Of a DNA stretch of 64,000 nucleotides, positions 7,719 through 16,517 are shown in pieces. The stretch lies in assembly GCA_035317605.1 (NCBI GenBank), contig DATHGT010000093.1, positions 9,269 to 73,268 on the forward strand. Direction: 5' to 3'. The notes beneath the pieces are model-generated. The model did not search any database and was not told the DNA's origin. It was given only the letters and a program-made list of their open reading frames with translations. A program made the position numbers and the translations under genes. Source of the stretch: DATHGT01 sp035317605. Its GTDB lineage: Bacteria > Methylomirabilota > Methylomirabilia > Rokubacteriales > CSP1-6. Positions within the stretch are counted from its first letter, which is position 1; each line of letters opens with the position of its first letter.

Positions 7719-9305
7719 CTAAGCCGAGCGATCGGCCGACACGGTGGCTTCGAGCTCGCGTATCCGGCCGACAAAGGCGTCGTGTTCCGCCGCGAGCCGG
7801 ACCTCAAGTTCCTCCACGCGGGCGACCAAGGCCTCCCGTTCGGCGGTAAACGTCGCCTGCCGCGCCACATGCTGCGCGGCATCGGCGGCGCGATCCCCCG
7901 ACACGGTGGCTTCGAGCTCGCGTATCCGGGCGACGAAGGCGTCGTGTTCCGCCGCGAGCCGAGCCTCAAGTTCCTCCACGCGGGCGACCAAGGCCTTCCG
8001 CTCGGCCGAAAACGTCGTCTGCAGCGCCGAGGTCTGCGCGGAGTCAGCCGCGCGATCGGCCGACACGGTGGCTTCGAGCTCGCGTATCCGGGCGACGAAG
8101 GCGTCGTGTTCCGCCGCGAGCCGAACCTCAAGTTCCTCCACGCGGGCGACCAAGGCCTTCCGCTCGGCCGAAAACGTCGTTTGCAGCGCCGAGGTCTGCG
8201 CGGAGTCAGCCGCGCGATCGGCCGACACCGTGGCTTCGAGCTCGCGTATCCGGGCGACGAAGGCGTCGCGTTCCGCCGCGAGCCGGACCTCAAGTTCCTC
8301 CACGCGGGCGACCAAGGCCTCCCGTTCGGCGGTAAACGTCGCCTGCAGCGCCACATGCTGCGCGCCATAGGCGGCGCGATCCCCCGACACGGTGGCTTCG
8401 AGCTCGCGTATCCGGGCGACGAAGGCGTCCTGCTCGGCGACGCGCCTCGCCTCGAGTTGGCCCAGCGCGGCCGCGTGCTCAGCGAGCCGATCACGGAGCG
8501 GCCGGCGAGTGTCGAGGGCGTGTTGCAGCAGCCGGTCTCCCAGATCGGGCATCACGTCGTGCAAAATGCGCGCGGCCCAATCCGGTCCCTCGATGATCTC
8601 GGTCCAGCGCCGCAACTCGTCGGCGCGCTCCTGTGGCGTCCAGCCGCGCCTGTCCTCCGAGGAGAAATGCAACGCGATTGGCCAGCGCAGAAACCTTGCG
8701 CGGCACCATGGCTGGCGCAGGAACTTGTGCCACATCGTCTGATCGCTCGGCAATCCGACCGGGGTCGTCGTGTAGCGCTCGGGAAGCCGCAGATACGCAT
8801 CCAGCCGATACGCGACAAAGATCGGACCAAACCCATTGCACGCCCAGGAACCGAAATCGTTTGCCGTCCAGTTCAGCCACGGCTCGACGAATTCCGGGCG
8901 CTCCAGATCGAAATAGTGGGCCCGCACCTTGTCATCGGTCCCGACATTGACCTGGATCGCGCCGGCGAAATCCGCGTCCTCCAAAGCGCGATCGAGCGCC
9001 GCGATATGCCCTGGCAACCACAGATCATCGTCGTTGTGCATGCAGACGATCTGGCCGGTCGCCCGCTGCAGCACATGGTCACGATTGAGTTCACCGATCC
9101 CCGGCGCCTTTGGCAAATCGAAAAAGCGGATGCGTGGTTCGCCCATCTGCAACGCGGCGACTGTCGCGCGCACCTCGTTGGTCACGCCGTCGCCACAGAT
9201 CAGGATTTCCACATCGTCGATCCCTTGGCCCTGCACGGTGCGTACCGCATAGGGCAGCGTCGTCGCGTGCTCGTGCGTGGGGATCAGAACGCTGATGCGC
9301 GGCAT
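7719..9305 (-). CDS. GT2-family glycosyltransferase with long repetitive coiled-coil tail
   Basis: 528 residues from ATG 9305 (MPRISVLIPTHEHATTLPY). Residues 1 to about 230 are a GT-A fold domain: the nucleotide-sugar site is ILICGDG and the metal-binding DxD equivalent is MHNDDDLWLPGH. Residues about 265-528 are strongly helical and built from 54-residue near-repeats beginning DAFVxRIRELEATVSxDR. No membrane segment is seen, so the protein is probably cytoplasmic or peripherally membrane-bound. It ends a cassette with a NeuD-type acyltransferase and a DegT-type aminotransferase, which suggests lipopolysaccharide or exopolysaccharide decoration. Sugar donor and acceptor are unknown. Confidence 0.85.
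   Translation of the reverse strand: MPRISVLIPTHEHATTLPYAVRTVQGQGIDDVEILICGDGVTNEVRATVAALQMGEPRIRFFDLPKAPGIGELNRDHVLQRATGQIVCMHNDDDLWLPGHIAALDRALEDADFAGAIQVNVGTDDKVRAHYFDLERPEFVEPWLNWTANDFGSWACNGFGPIFVAYRLDAYLRLPERYTTTPVGLPSDQTMWHKFLRQPWCRARFLRWPIALHFSSEDRRGWTPQERADELRRWTEIIEGPDWAARILHDVMPDLGDRLLQHALDTRRPLRDRLAEHAAALGQLEARRVAEQDAFVARIRELEATVSGDRAAYGAQHVALQATFTAEREALVARVEELEVRLAAERDAFVARIRELEATVSADRAADSAQTSALQTTFSAERKALVARVEELEVRLAAEHDAFVARIRELEATVSADRAADSAQTSALQTTFSAERKALVARVEELEARLAAEHDAFVARIRELEATVSGDRAADAAQHVARQATFTAEREALVARVEELEVRLAAEHDAFVGRIRELEATVSADRSA
7725..8440 (-). repeat. 162-bp tandem repeat inside the glycosyltransferase gene (about 4.4 copies)
   Basis: The same DNA phrase (ACGGTGGCTTCGAGCTCG on the plus strand, with one substitution in the fourth copy) starts at 7741, 7903, 8065, 8227 and 8389, exactly 162 bp apart. 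The unit encodes 54 residues. The two central units are nearly identical at the DNA level and the outer ones have diverged, as expected for recent expansion by unequal crossing-over or slippage. All copies keep the reading frame. Confidence 0.95.
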
Positions 9306-9401
9306 GAAATGCGCCACTCTGAAACAAGCGTCTGGCACCAACCGACAGACGCCGCTCTCATACCAAGGGTCCTCGGGCCTGGCACCACTGGCCTACCACC
9401 G

Positions 9402-10079
9402 TCACGATCGATCCAGGCGGGCACTCTCCGGGATCGACATGCTCCGAAAACCGGCATACTGGCTGTCGACGATCCGGGCCGGGTTGCCGACCACCAGACA
9501 ATGATCGGCGACCGGTTCTCTGACGACGGCGCCGGCCGCAATGACGGAGTTTGCGCCGACACGCACCTCGGGACACACGATCGCGCCGGCAGCGACGACA
9601 GCGCCAAGTCCCAATCGCACGCCACCGCAGATCGTGGCGCCCGGAGCGACGGACGCAAAATCGTCCATTTCAACATCATGGCCGATGTTGGCGCTGCGAT
9701 TGATAAAGACGAATGCCCCAAGCCGCGCGGCGCCGCCGATCACCGCGCCGGCATTCACGTAGGTTCCCCGATCGGCCGTCGCCGAGCGCGCCACCACGGC
9801 GGTCGGATCGATGATCGTCGCCGCGCGACGAAAGCCTCGCGTGACAGCATCGCGATGCGCCGCGAAACGGTGTCCGGGAGAGAAAAACGGAATGACGTAT
9901 CGGCAGGCCCGTATCGCTTCGTCGATATCATCGGCGTCCACAATGCGTTCGGGAGCCAAGGCGTGGGCCGGGCCATCGAAGTTTTTCACGATCGCCGCGA
10001 TTTCGATGCCGAGGCGCGCGCACGATTCCTCGATATCGACGATCATCCGTCCGCCGCAGCCGAAGACAACGATCGGCAT
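9402..10079 (-). CDS. NeuD/PglD-type sugar O- or N-acyltransferase (left-handed beta-helix)
   Basis: 225 residues. The N-terminal domain is Rossmann-like (MPIVVFGCGGRMIVDIEE) as in PglD and NeuD. From about residue 95 it has imperfect hexapeptide repeats ([LIV]-G-x-x-x-x), e.g. TYVNAGAVIGGAARLGAFV, SVAPGATICGGVRLGLGAVV and NSVIAAGAVV. A catalytic-type histidine lies in NIGHDVEM, and the closing element is VVGNPARI. These enzymes transfer an acyl group, usually acetyl from acetyl-CoA, to an amino- or hydroxyl-sugar. The gene lies 3 nt from the DegT-type aminotransferase gene, which could make the amino sugar it acts on. Acceptor unknown. Confidence 0.85.
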   Translation of the reverse strand: MPIVVFGCGGRMIVDIEESCARLGIEIAAIVKNFDGPAHALAPERIVDADDIDEAIRACRYVIPFFSPGHRFAAHRDAVTRGFRRAATIIDPTAVVARSATADRGTYVNAGAVIGGAARLGAFVFINRSANIGHDVEMDDFASVAPGATICGGVRLGLGAVVAAGAIVCPEVRVGANSVIAAGAVVREPVADHCLVVGNPARIVDSQYAGFRSMSIPESARLDRS

Positions 10080-10082
10080 CCT

Positions 10083-11216
10083 CTATCTCGCGAATTTGAT
10101 GACGCACTCCGCGACGCGTTCGCGGTCCGCGTCCGACACCCACCATCCGACCGGGATGCAGAGGTGGGTCGCTTGGAACTCTTCGCATTTCGGCAGCGGC
10201 CGCCGATAGTCGGCGAAGGCCGAATACGTATCGTTGCGGGTATGGACCTTCGAGGCACCGATGCCTTCGTCGCGCAATGTGCCCATCAGCTCGTCCCGGT
10301 TAGCGACGTGGATCGTATAGAGCCAGCAAGCGGAAACGCCGTCCGGGTGTTGCGGTGCGACGCTGATCGTGGTGCTGCCGCCAAAAGCTGCGTCGTAGAA
10401 CCTGGCGTTGTCGCGATGGCGCATGAGCATCCAATCCAGATGCTTCAGATTTTCCCGCCCCACCGCGGCCGAGACGTTGTTCATGTGGAACTTGTAACCG
10501 ACCTCTTCGATGTCGAGTTCGCACCGGAGATCTTGAGGCGCGCTCGCCTCGCGATCGATGCCGTACCAGCGCAGCAGGCGGGCGCGCGCGTCGTTATGGG
10601 GCGCCTTGCAGACGAGGGCCCCGCCGTCGATGCTCGTCACCTGCTTGATCGCCTGAAAGGAAAAGGCGACAAGATCCGAATGCGCTCCGATCGGCTGACC
10701 CTGATACGTCGCGCCCAACGCCTGTGCAGCGTCCTCGATCACCGGAATGCCATGGGCTTGACCGAGATCGCGAATGCGGCCGATGTCGCAGGGGTTGCCG
10801 CCCCAGTGAACCATGACGATGGCGCGCGTCTTTTGCGTGATCAGCGGCTCGATCTCGTCCGGATCGATGTTGCCGGACAGCGAATCGATGTCCGCCCAGA
10901 CGATCCGCGCGCCGTTGCGGACAATCGACGCGTTGGTGGCGGCGCAGGTCATGGGCGTGGTGATGAACTCGGCGTCGGCCGCGCCGTCGACCGCAATGTG
11001 ACACGCGAGGTGCAGCGCCGACGTGCCCGAATTCGTCGCGACAAGCCGGTCAACGCTCAAGCGTGCGGCAAGCTCGCGCTCGAAAGAGGCCACCTCCTCG
11101 CCCTCGCCGAGATAGCCTGAATACAACACGCGGGTGACGGCGGCCTGTGCCGACTCGGCCATGAACACTTTGAACAGGGGTATTGCTCGTTCTTGCGACT
11201 CGAGTTTGACGCTCAA
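10083..11216 (-). CDS. DegT/DnrJ/EryC1/StrS family PLP-dependent sugar aminotransferase
   Basis: 377 residues. Family motifs are ATNSGTSALHLACH near residue 60, VHWGGNPCDIGRI, PVIEDAAQALGA (the PLP-ring-contacting Asp) and SFQAIKQVTSIDGGAL with the internal-aldimine lysine. GYKFHMNNVSAAVG follows. The enzyme moves an amino group from glutamate to a keto-sugar nucleotide. It is the first gene of the three-gene glycan cassette read leftward. Codon choice (AAA, GAT, CGT and ATC mixes) looks less GC-biased than the flanking housekeeping genes, compatible with horizontal exchange. Confidence 0.9.
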   Translation of the reverse strand: MSVKLESQERAIPLFKVFMAESAQAAVTRVLYSGYLGEGEEVASFERELAARLSVDRLVATNSGTSALHLACHIAVDGAADAEFITTPMTCAATNASIVRNGARIVWADIDSLSGNIDPDEIEPLITQKTRAIVMVHWGGNPCDIGRIRDLGQAHGIPVIEDAAQALGATYQGQPIGAHSDLVAFSFQAIKQVTSIDGGALVCKAPHNDARARLLRWYGIDREASAPQDLRCELDIEEVGYKFHMNNVSAAVGRENLKHLDWMLMRHRDNARFYDAAFGGSTTISVAPQHPDGVSACWLYTIHVANRDELMGTLRDEGIGASKVHTRNDTYSAFADYRRPLPKCEEFQATHLCIPVGWWVSDADRERVAECVIKFAR

Positions 11217-11445
11217 GCCGCATCCCCCAGGTCACCAATCGATTGCGGGATCGCCACTCAACCTCCAGCACTCTCACGGCCGTAGGACTCGTGATCACGT
11301 GGGATGCCACCCGAGTCGCCCGATGCGCCCGAGAATCTGCCGAAAGAGCGTCGCCGTCAAGTCGCCCTCGGCCAACCGCAAGACGAAGTACGTGAGGTCG
11401 GAGATTGCGAGCACGTCAGCGTGCCCGGTGCGGGGTAGGAGTCGG
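11217..11445. other. 229-bp spacer between the glycan cassette and trxB
   Basis: No convincing gene. On the minus strand a 39-codon open stretch (about 11307-11426, beginning VLAISDLTYFVLRLAEGD and ending GRLGWHPT) has plausible amino-acid composition but no start context or family I recognise. It could be a fragment of a broken gene at the boundary of the possibly transferred glycan cassette. Confidence 0.3.
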
Positions 11446-12381
11446 CTACGAGTGGTGGGCTTCCAGGTAGCGCTCGGCTTCCAGCGCGGCCATGCAGCCC
11501 GTCCCGGCCGCGGTCACGGCCTGACGCCAGACCGAGTCCTGCACGTCGCCGGCGGCGAAGACGCCGGGCACCGACGTCTGGGTGGTGCCGGGGACTACCT
11601 TGACGTAGCCGTTCGGCAGCAGGTCGACGTGGCCGCGGAAGATGGACGTGTTCGGCTCGTGGCCGATCGCGATGAAGAGGCCGTCGACCGGCCGCTCGGT
11701 TTGCTGACCCGTGACCAGGTCCCGCAGGCGCACGGCTTTCACCTGGCCAGCCGAGACGTCGGAGATCTCCTCGACCACGCTGTTCCAGACAAAGCTGATC
11801 TTCGGGTTGGCGAGCGCGCGGTCCTGCATGATCTTGGACGCCCGCAACGCGTCGCGACGATGGACGACCGTGACCGCGCGGCCGAGTCGCGCGAGATAGA
11901 GCGCCTCCTCCAGCGCGGAGTCGCCGCCGCCGACGACCATGATCTCCTGGTCCTTGAAGAAGAACCCGTCGCAGGTGGCGCAGGTCGACACGCCCCGCCC
12001 CATCAGCGCGCGCTCGGACGGGAGCCCGAGCAGCTTGGCCGAGGCGCCGGTGGCGATGATCACGGCGTGGCCCTCGTGAGCGGTGTCCTCGGTGCGGACC
12101 ACGAACGGCCGTCTCGAGAAGTCGACCGAGGTGACGTCCTCGGGGATCATCACGGTGCCGAAGCGCTCGGCCTGCTTGCGCATGGTCTCCATCAGCTCCG
12201 GGCCCATCACGCCGTCCACGAAGCCGGGATAGTTCTCGACCAGCGTGGTGAGCATGAGCTGCCCGCCCGACTGCACGCCGGTGATCATGAGCGGCGCGAG
12301 GTTCGCGCGGGCCGCATAGACGGCCGCGGTGTACCCGGCCGGTCCCGATCCAATGATGATGACCTGTCGCGGTGTCGTCAT
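11446..12381 (-). CDS. trxB: Thioredoxin-disulfide reductase
   Basis: 311 residues, the normal length for low-molecular-weight thioredoxin reductase. Order of motifs: FAD-binding GSGPAGYTAAVYAAR at residue 11, redox-active CATCDG near residue 136, NADPH-binding VGGGDSALEEALYLARLG, VHRRDALRAS with the phosphate-binding arginines, and the C-terminal FAD segment GVFAAGDVQD. It transfers electrons from NADPH to thioredoxin in the cytoplasm. It stands alone, with 82 bp to the upstream HAD gene. Confidence 0.97.
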   Translation of the reverse strand: MTTPRQVIIIGSGPAGYTAAVYAARANLAPLMITGVQSGGQLMLTTLVENYPGFVDGVMGPELMETMRKQAERFGTVMIPEDVTSVDFSRRPFVVRTEDTAHEGHAVIIATGASAKLLGLPSERALMGRGVSTCATCDGFFFKDQEIMVVGGGDSALEEALYLARLGRAVTVVHRRDALRASKIMQDRALANPKISFVWNSVVEEISDVSAGQVKAVRLRDLVTGQQTERPVDGLFIAIGHEPNTSIFRGHVDLLPNGYVKVVPGTTQTSVPGVFAAGDVQDSVWRQAVTAAGTGCMAALEAERYLEAHHS

Positions 12382-12463
12382 ACCGTTCTATGAGATGCAC
12401 GGCGCGGATCATTCGATCCGTCACGGCCCTGGACCCTCACCGTCCGCGGCGAGCGATGAGTCG

Positions 12464-13219
12464 TCACGACGCGATGAGGATTCCCCGGAGGTCGGCGAGG
12501 TCGCGGACTTCGTACGTCGGGGGCCTCAGCCCGGGCGGAATCGGCTCCGCGTCGGGGTTGATCCAGGCCGAGTCCATGCCCATGGCCTGGGCGCCGGCGA
12601 CGTCGATGTCGATGCGGTCACCGACGAAGAGCGTGTCGCCGGGTACCAGGCCCATGTGGTCCAGTGTCTGCTGGAAGATCAGCGGCGCCGGCTTCCGCCA
12701 GCCCACCGTGTCCGACACCACGATGGTCTCGAAGTGCTCGACGATGCCGGCCGCGCCCAGGATGGCCAGCGCGGTCGGGGTGTAATCGAAGTTCGAGACC
12801 ACGGCCATGCGGTAGCGCTGGCGCAGATCGTCCAGCAGCGTCCGGTGGTGCGGAGGAAACGCCACGGCCTTGGCCAGCTCGGCGCGATGGGTCTCGATCA
12901 GCGTGGTGATGAGGCCGGGCGCGCACGCGTCGGGATCGAGCGAGAGGCAGCGGAAGAGGTAGGCGAACCGCTCGGGCGCGGCGACCTCGCGATGGTCGAT
13001 GGCGCGCAGGCGCTCGGCCTCCTTCCAGCTCTCGCCGAGCGCGCCGTGCAGGGCCTCGAGGGTCACCTGCGGCGCCGAGGCCGCGAGCACCTCGTGCAGC
13101 CGCCCCACCGACGAGCGAATCTCCCGTCCGTTGACCCGCACCAGGGGCAGCCGCTCGCGGTCGAAGCGCACGAGCGTGTCGAACAGATCGAAGAGGACCG
13201 CGCGGTAGGGCCGGCTCAC
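12464..13219 (-). CDS. HAD-superfamily hydrolase
   Basis: 251 residues from GTG 13219, which overlaps the DUF2203 stop as GTGA; longer in-frame starts were discarded. The four HAD motifs are visible: I, LFDLFDTLVRFD with the nucleophile and acid/base aspartates; II, VVSNFDYTP; III, the lysine in GWRKPAP; IV, FVGDRIDIDVAGA. An alpha-helical cap lies between motifs I and II. It is probably a small-molecule phosphatase; the phosphoglycolate phosphatase class would fit the glc genes upstream, but this is inference only. Confidence 0.87.
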   Translation of the reverse strand: MSRPYRAVLFDLFDTLVRFDRERLPLVRVNGREIRSSVGRLHEVLAASAPQVTLEALHGALGESWKEAERLRAIDHREVAAPERFAYLFRCLSLDPDACAPGLITTLIETHRAELAKAVAFPPHHRTLLDDLRQRYRMAVVSNFDYTPTALAILGAAGIVEHFETIVVSDTVGWRKPAPLIFQQTLDHMGLVPGDTLFVGDRIDIDVAGAQAMGMDSAWINPDAEPIPPGLRPPTYEVRDLADLRGILIAS

Positions 13220-13617
13220 AGCGGCTTCCGCTTGGTGAAGCCTTCGTCGAGCCCGTGCCAGTATTCGATGGCCGTCTCCCCGTGCTTCCAGCACAGGTTC
13301 ACGACCTCGCCGTCGCGCAGGTGGGGAAAGTCGACGAGCCCGGTGTCGAGGTCCTTGATGACGCCGCCGAGTCGCGCGATGTCTTCCATTCGAGACTGTA
13401 TCCGTCGGCCGACCCGCTCGAGGTCCCCCCGCCCCTTCGTCCAGAACGCGTGATCGAGGACGCCCCCCCCGAGCATCGCCATGCGCTCCTGCTCCGCGTG
13501 CAGCCGCTCGCGGACCTCCGCGGCCTCGGCCTGCGCGCTCATCACGTCGCCCATGATCTCGGTCAGCTCCGGGATGAGCGCCTCCACGTCCCGCGGCGAG
13601 AAATACCCCTCAGCCAC
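13216..13617 (-). CDS. DUF2203 family protein
   Basis: 133 residues matching the DUF2203 pattern: N-terminal FSPRDVEALIPELTEIMG, a central amphipathic helical region with many Glu/Arg, then IKDLDTGLVDFPHLRDGEVV and NLCWKHGETAIEYWH at the C-terminus. Function is unknown for the family; no metal or nucleotide motif is clear. Both ends overlap neighbours (8 nt with lutC, 4 nt with the HAD gene), so it is the penultimate gene of the long glc/lut run. Confidence 0.82.
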   Translation of the reverse strand: MAEGYFSPRDVEALIPELTEIMGDVMSAQAEAAEVRERLHAEQERMAMLGGGVLDHAFWTKGRGDLERVGRRIQSRMEDIARLGGVIKDLDTGLVDFPHLRDGEVVNLCWKHGETAIEYWHGLDEGFTKRKPL

Positions 13618-14380
13618 CCAGCCCTCCCTCCACGAAGATCGCGTGGACTTCCTTCGGCCCGTGCACGCCGCGCGTGAGCGTCAGCTCGATGTCCGCCGTC
13701 CGGCTGGGCCCGGTGATGAAATTGATCACGCCCCCGCGTCCGGACGCGTCCTCGCGTCCCTCCGACGAAACCTCGTGCCAGGCCTCCAGGAAGATGCCCG
13801 CCTGAGCGAGCGATTCCACCAGCGCGTGCCGATCGAACACCGCGACATGATACGGCGGCAGCAACGACGTCGAGCGCGGCCGCCCCGACCCCGACCGCAG
13901 CACCAGCGACCCGGTCTCGGCCACCGCCAGGTCGACGCCGGTCACCCCGATGTCCGCCGCCGCGATCAGGTCACGCAACGCCTGACGCTCGACCGCGGAC
14001 TCGACGCCGGCCGCGGGCATCGCGACGGTCGTCAGACCGTGCGTCGACAGCGCGCTCCTCCAGTCGACACCGAGCGCCGCCGGATGCCACGCGATGGCCC
14101 GCCGGCTGTCGCGCTCGCGCGCGATCGCCCCGATCACGTCCGGCACGTCATCCACGCTCGCGACCCGGTGATACACGCCCGCCACGCGCTCGAACTCGAC
14201 GCGGAACTTCTCGAGCGTCTCTCGCCACCGCTCGGCCAGCTCGCGTCGCAACGTCTCGGCGATCTCCCGCGGACGCGCGGGGCGCGGCGCCAGCTCACCG
14301 CGCTGCGCCGCCCCGCCGACGCCACGCGCGCGGGCCATCTCCGAGCGGATGCGGTCGAGAAACGCCGCGCGGTCGGTCAC
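13610..14380 (-). CDS. lutC: LutC/YkgG-type LUD-domain protein
   Basis: 256 residues from GTG 14380 (VTDRAAFLDRI), overlapping the lutB stop as GTGA. The C-terminal half is a LUD domain: VTGVDLAVAETGSLVL, the basic loop GSGRPRSTSLLPPYHVAVF, and the end NFITGPSRTADIELTLTRGVHGP. In Bacillus and Shewanella, LutABC (LldEFG) forms an Fe-S complex that oxidises L-lactate to pyruvate; LutC is the small LUD subunit. Gene order here (A, B, C in transcription) matches that operon. Confidence 0.85.
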   Translation of the reverse strand: MTDRAAFLDRIRSEMARARGVGGAAQRGELAPRPARPREIAETLRRELAERWRETLEKFRVEFERVAGVYHRVASVDDVPDVIGAIARERDSRRAIAWHPAALGVDWRSALSTHGLTTVAMPAAGVESAVERQALRDLIAAADIGVTGVDLAVAETGSLVLRSGSGRPRSTSLLPPYHVAVFDRHALVESLAQAGIFLEAWHEVSSEGREDASGRGGVINFITGPSRTADIELTLTRGVHGPKEVHAIFVEGGLGG

Positions 14381-15786
14381 GCCTCTCGCTCCAGCGAGGC
14401 CCAGCGCTCGGTGAAGGTCTGCCGCGCCACCGGCGGAAGATCGCGCGTCCGCGTCCACTCGCCGAAGAGGCCGGGCAGTCCCCTAATCGCGCCGCCGCGC
14501 GTGAACGGCCGCTGGGCGAGCCGCCCCAGCGAGGCGGCGAGCCGGAACAGCCGAGGCCGGGTGAGCAGGCGCGCGAACAGGCGGAAGACCAGGCGCTCGC
14601 CGCGGGGGGCGACCTCGTGCTCGACGTTCTCGTTGCGCAGCTCGATCAGCATGCGCGGGATGTCGATCCGCACGGGGCACGCGTCCAGGCACGCGCCGCA
14701 GAGCGACGAGGCGTGGGCGAGATCGGTCACGGCCTCGCCGCCGTGCAGCATCGCGGTGAGCAGGATGCCGATGGGCCCGGGATACGTATAGCCGTAGGCG
14801 TGGCCGCCGATCTGCCGGTACACGGGACACACGTTCAGGCAGGCGCCGCAGCGCAGACACGCGAGCGCCTCCCGCAGGGTTCCGCCGATCTGCTTGACCC
14901 GGCCGTTGTCGAGCAGCACGAGGTGAAATTCCTCGGCGCCCTCCAGCTCGCCGGCCCGGCGCGGCCCCTGCACCAGCGTGGTGTACGACGACAGTTTCTG
15001 ACCCGTCGCGCTCTTGGCCAGGATGGCCAGGAACACCACGAGGTCGCTCATCGACGGGATGACTTTCTCCACGCCCATGACCGCCACGTGCACGCGGGGC
15101 AGCGAGGTGACCATCCGCCCGTTGCCCTCGTTGGTCACGAGCACAACGGTGCCGGTGTCGGCCACCGCGAAGTTGGCGCCGGTGATCCCGAGATCGGCGG
15201 CCAGGAACTTGTCGCGGAGCTCGACGCGGGCGATCCGGGTCAACTCTTCGGGATCGGCGGCCACCTCACGCTTCAGCTCCTTGGCGAACAGCTCGGCCAC
15301 CTGCCCCTTGGTCTTGTGGATGGCGGGCGCGATGATGTGCGAGGGCTTCTCGTGGGCGAGCTGGATGATGTACTCGCCGAGGTCGGTCTCCACCGGCGTG
15401 ACGCCCGCCTCCAGCAGCGCCTCGTTCAGCTCGATCTCCTCGGTGGCCATCGACTTGGACTTCACGGCGAGCCGGGCGCCCGTGCGCCGGGCGATGTCGA
15501 GGATGATCCGGCGCGCGTCGGCCGCGGTGTCGGCGTAGTGGACGTGGCCCCCGCGCCGCTCGATGTTGTCGATGAGCTGACCGAGATAGTGATCCAGCCG
15601 CTGGAGCGTGGCCTCCTTGATGGCCCGCGCGCGATCGCGCAGGGCCTCGCCCTCCGGGAACTCGTCGAACGCCTCGCGCCGGAGGTCGATGAACTTCGTG
15701 GTCGCGATGGTCAGCGCCTGGCGCAGGAACGCGTCGTCGAGGGCCGCCGCCGCGCGCTGGCGGAACGGAGTCGTCAGCTCGGTCAT
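14377..15786 (-). CDS. lutB: LutB-type LUD/ferredoxin-domain iron-sulfur protein
   Basis: 469 residues from ATG 15786 (MTELTTPFRQRAAAALDD); the much longer open frame runs through lutA and was discarded. Residues about 60-300 are a LUD domain (AVKSKSMATEEIELN, GITGANFAVADTGTVVLVTNEGNGR split by a loop). Residues about 305-390 carry two 4Fe-4S motifs, CLRCGACLNVCPVY and CGACLDACPVRIDIP, each with CxxCxxC plus the distal CP. This is the standard architecture of LutB, the electron-carrying core of the L-lactate oxidising complex. Overlaps lutA by ATGA. Confidence 0.9.
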   Translation of the reverse strand: MTELTTPFRQRAAAALDDAFLRQALTIATTKFIDLRREAFDEFPEGEALRDRARAIKEATLQRLDHYLGQLIDNIERRGGHVHYADTAADARRIILDIARRTGARLAVKSKSMATEEIELNEALLEAGVTPVETDLGEYIIQLAHEKPSHIIAPAIHKTKGQVAELFAKELKREVAADPEELTRIARVELRDKFLAADLGITGANFAVADTGTVVLVTNEGNGRMVTSLPRVHVAVMGVEKVIPSMSDLVVFLAILAKSATGQKLSSYTTLVQGPRRAGELEGAEEFHLVLLDNGRVKQIGGTLREALACLRCGACLNVCPVYRQIGGHAYGYTYPGPIGILLTAMLHGGEAVTDLAHASSLCGACLDACPVRIDIPRMLIELRNENVEHEVAPRGERLVFRLFARLLTRPRLFRLAASLGRLAQRPFTRGGAIRGLPGLFGEWTRTRDLPPVARQTFTERWASLEREA

Positions 15787-16517
15787 CCGACGTCCGCCTC
15801 GAGGACTTCGGCGAGGTGCATCGCGCGGATCGGCGAGTTTCGGCGGCGGAGCCGGCCGCCCATCTGCATGAGACAGCCCGCGTCGCAGGCCACGAGGCAC
15901 GCGGCCCCGGCCGCTTCCACGTTCGCGAGCTTGCGGTCCACGATCGACGACGACACCTCGGGCAGCCGCACCGCGAACGAGCCGCCGAACCCGCAGCACT
16001 CGTCGCTGGCCGGCAGCTCCACGAACTCGGCGCCCTGGAGATTGCGCAGCAGCGTCCGCGGCGACTCCGACTCCCCGAGCCCGCGCCGGAGATGACAGGA
16101 ATCGTGGTACGTCACCCGGCCCGCGACCGCGCTGCTGAAGCGCGTCTTGCCAAGCACGCTCACCAGGAACTGCGACAGCTCGTAGGTGCGCGACGCCAGG
16201 CGCTCGGCCTCCGCGCGCAGCGGCGAATCCTTCATGAGTCCGGGGTACTCGTGCTTGACCATCCACGCGCACGAGCCCGAGGGCACGACCACGTGCTGAG
16301 AATCGCGGAACAACGGCAGGGTCCGCCGCGCGACCTCGGCCGCCTCGGCGTGATAGCCGGAGTTGAACAGCGGCAAGCCGCAGCACGTCTGGCCCGCCGG
16401 AAAGTCGACGGTGACGCCGAGACGCCGGAGCAGGCGCACGATCCGCACGCCGACCTCGGGATAGAAGAGATCCCCGAGGCAGGTGACCATCAACGACGCG
16501 CGGACGGCCGAGCTCAC
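15783..16517 (-). CDS. lutA: LutA-type CCG-domain (heterodisulfide-reductase-like) Fe-S protein
   Basis: 244 residues from GTG 16517, overlapping the cupin stop as GTGA; longer frames run into other genes. It contains two cysteine-rich CCG domains: MVTCLGDLFYPEVG then GQTCCGLPLFNSG, and VTYHDSCHLRRGLG then DECCGFGGSF. CCG domains bind an unusual 4Fe-4S or zinc site in HdrB, GlpC and LutA/LldE. Length (about 240) is that of LutA. Probable role: the CCG subunit of the lactate-oxidising complex with LutB and LutC. Confidence 0.88.
   Translation of the reverse strand: MSSAVRASLMVTCLGDLFYPEVGVRIVRLLRRLGVTVDFPAGQTCCGLPLFNSGYHAEAAEVARRTLPLFRDSQHVVVPSGSCAWMVKHEYPGLMKDSPLRAEAERLASRTYELSQFLVSVLGKTRFSSAVAGRVTYHDSCHLRRGLGESESPRTLLRNLQGAEFVELPASDECCGFGGSFAVRLPEVSSSIVDRKLANVEAAGAACLVACDAGCLMQMGGRLRRRNSPIRAMHLAEVLEADVG

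Noticed and set aside
7741..8440. Regularly spaced repeats resembling a CRISPR array
   Set aside because: The repeat is a 162-bp contiguous tandem unit in a coding frame with no unique spacers and no cas genes nearby.
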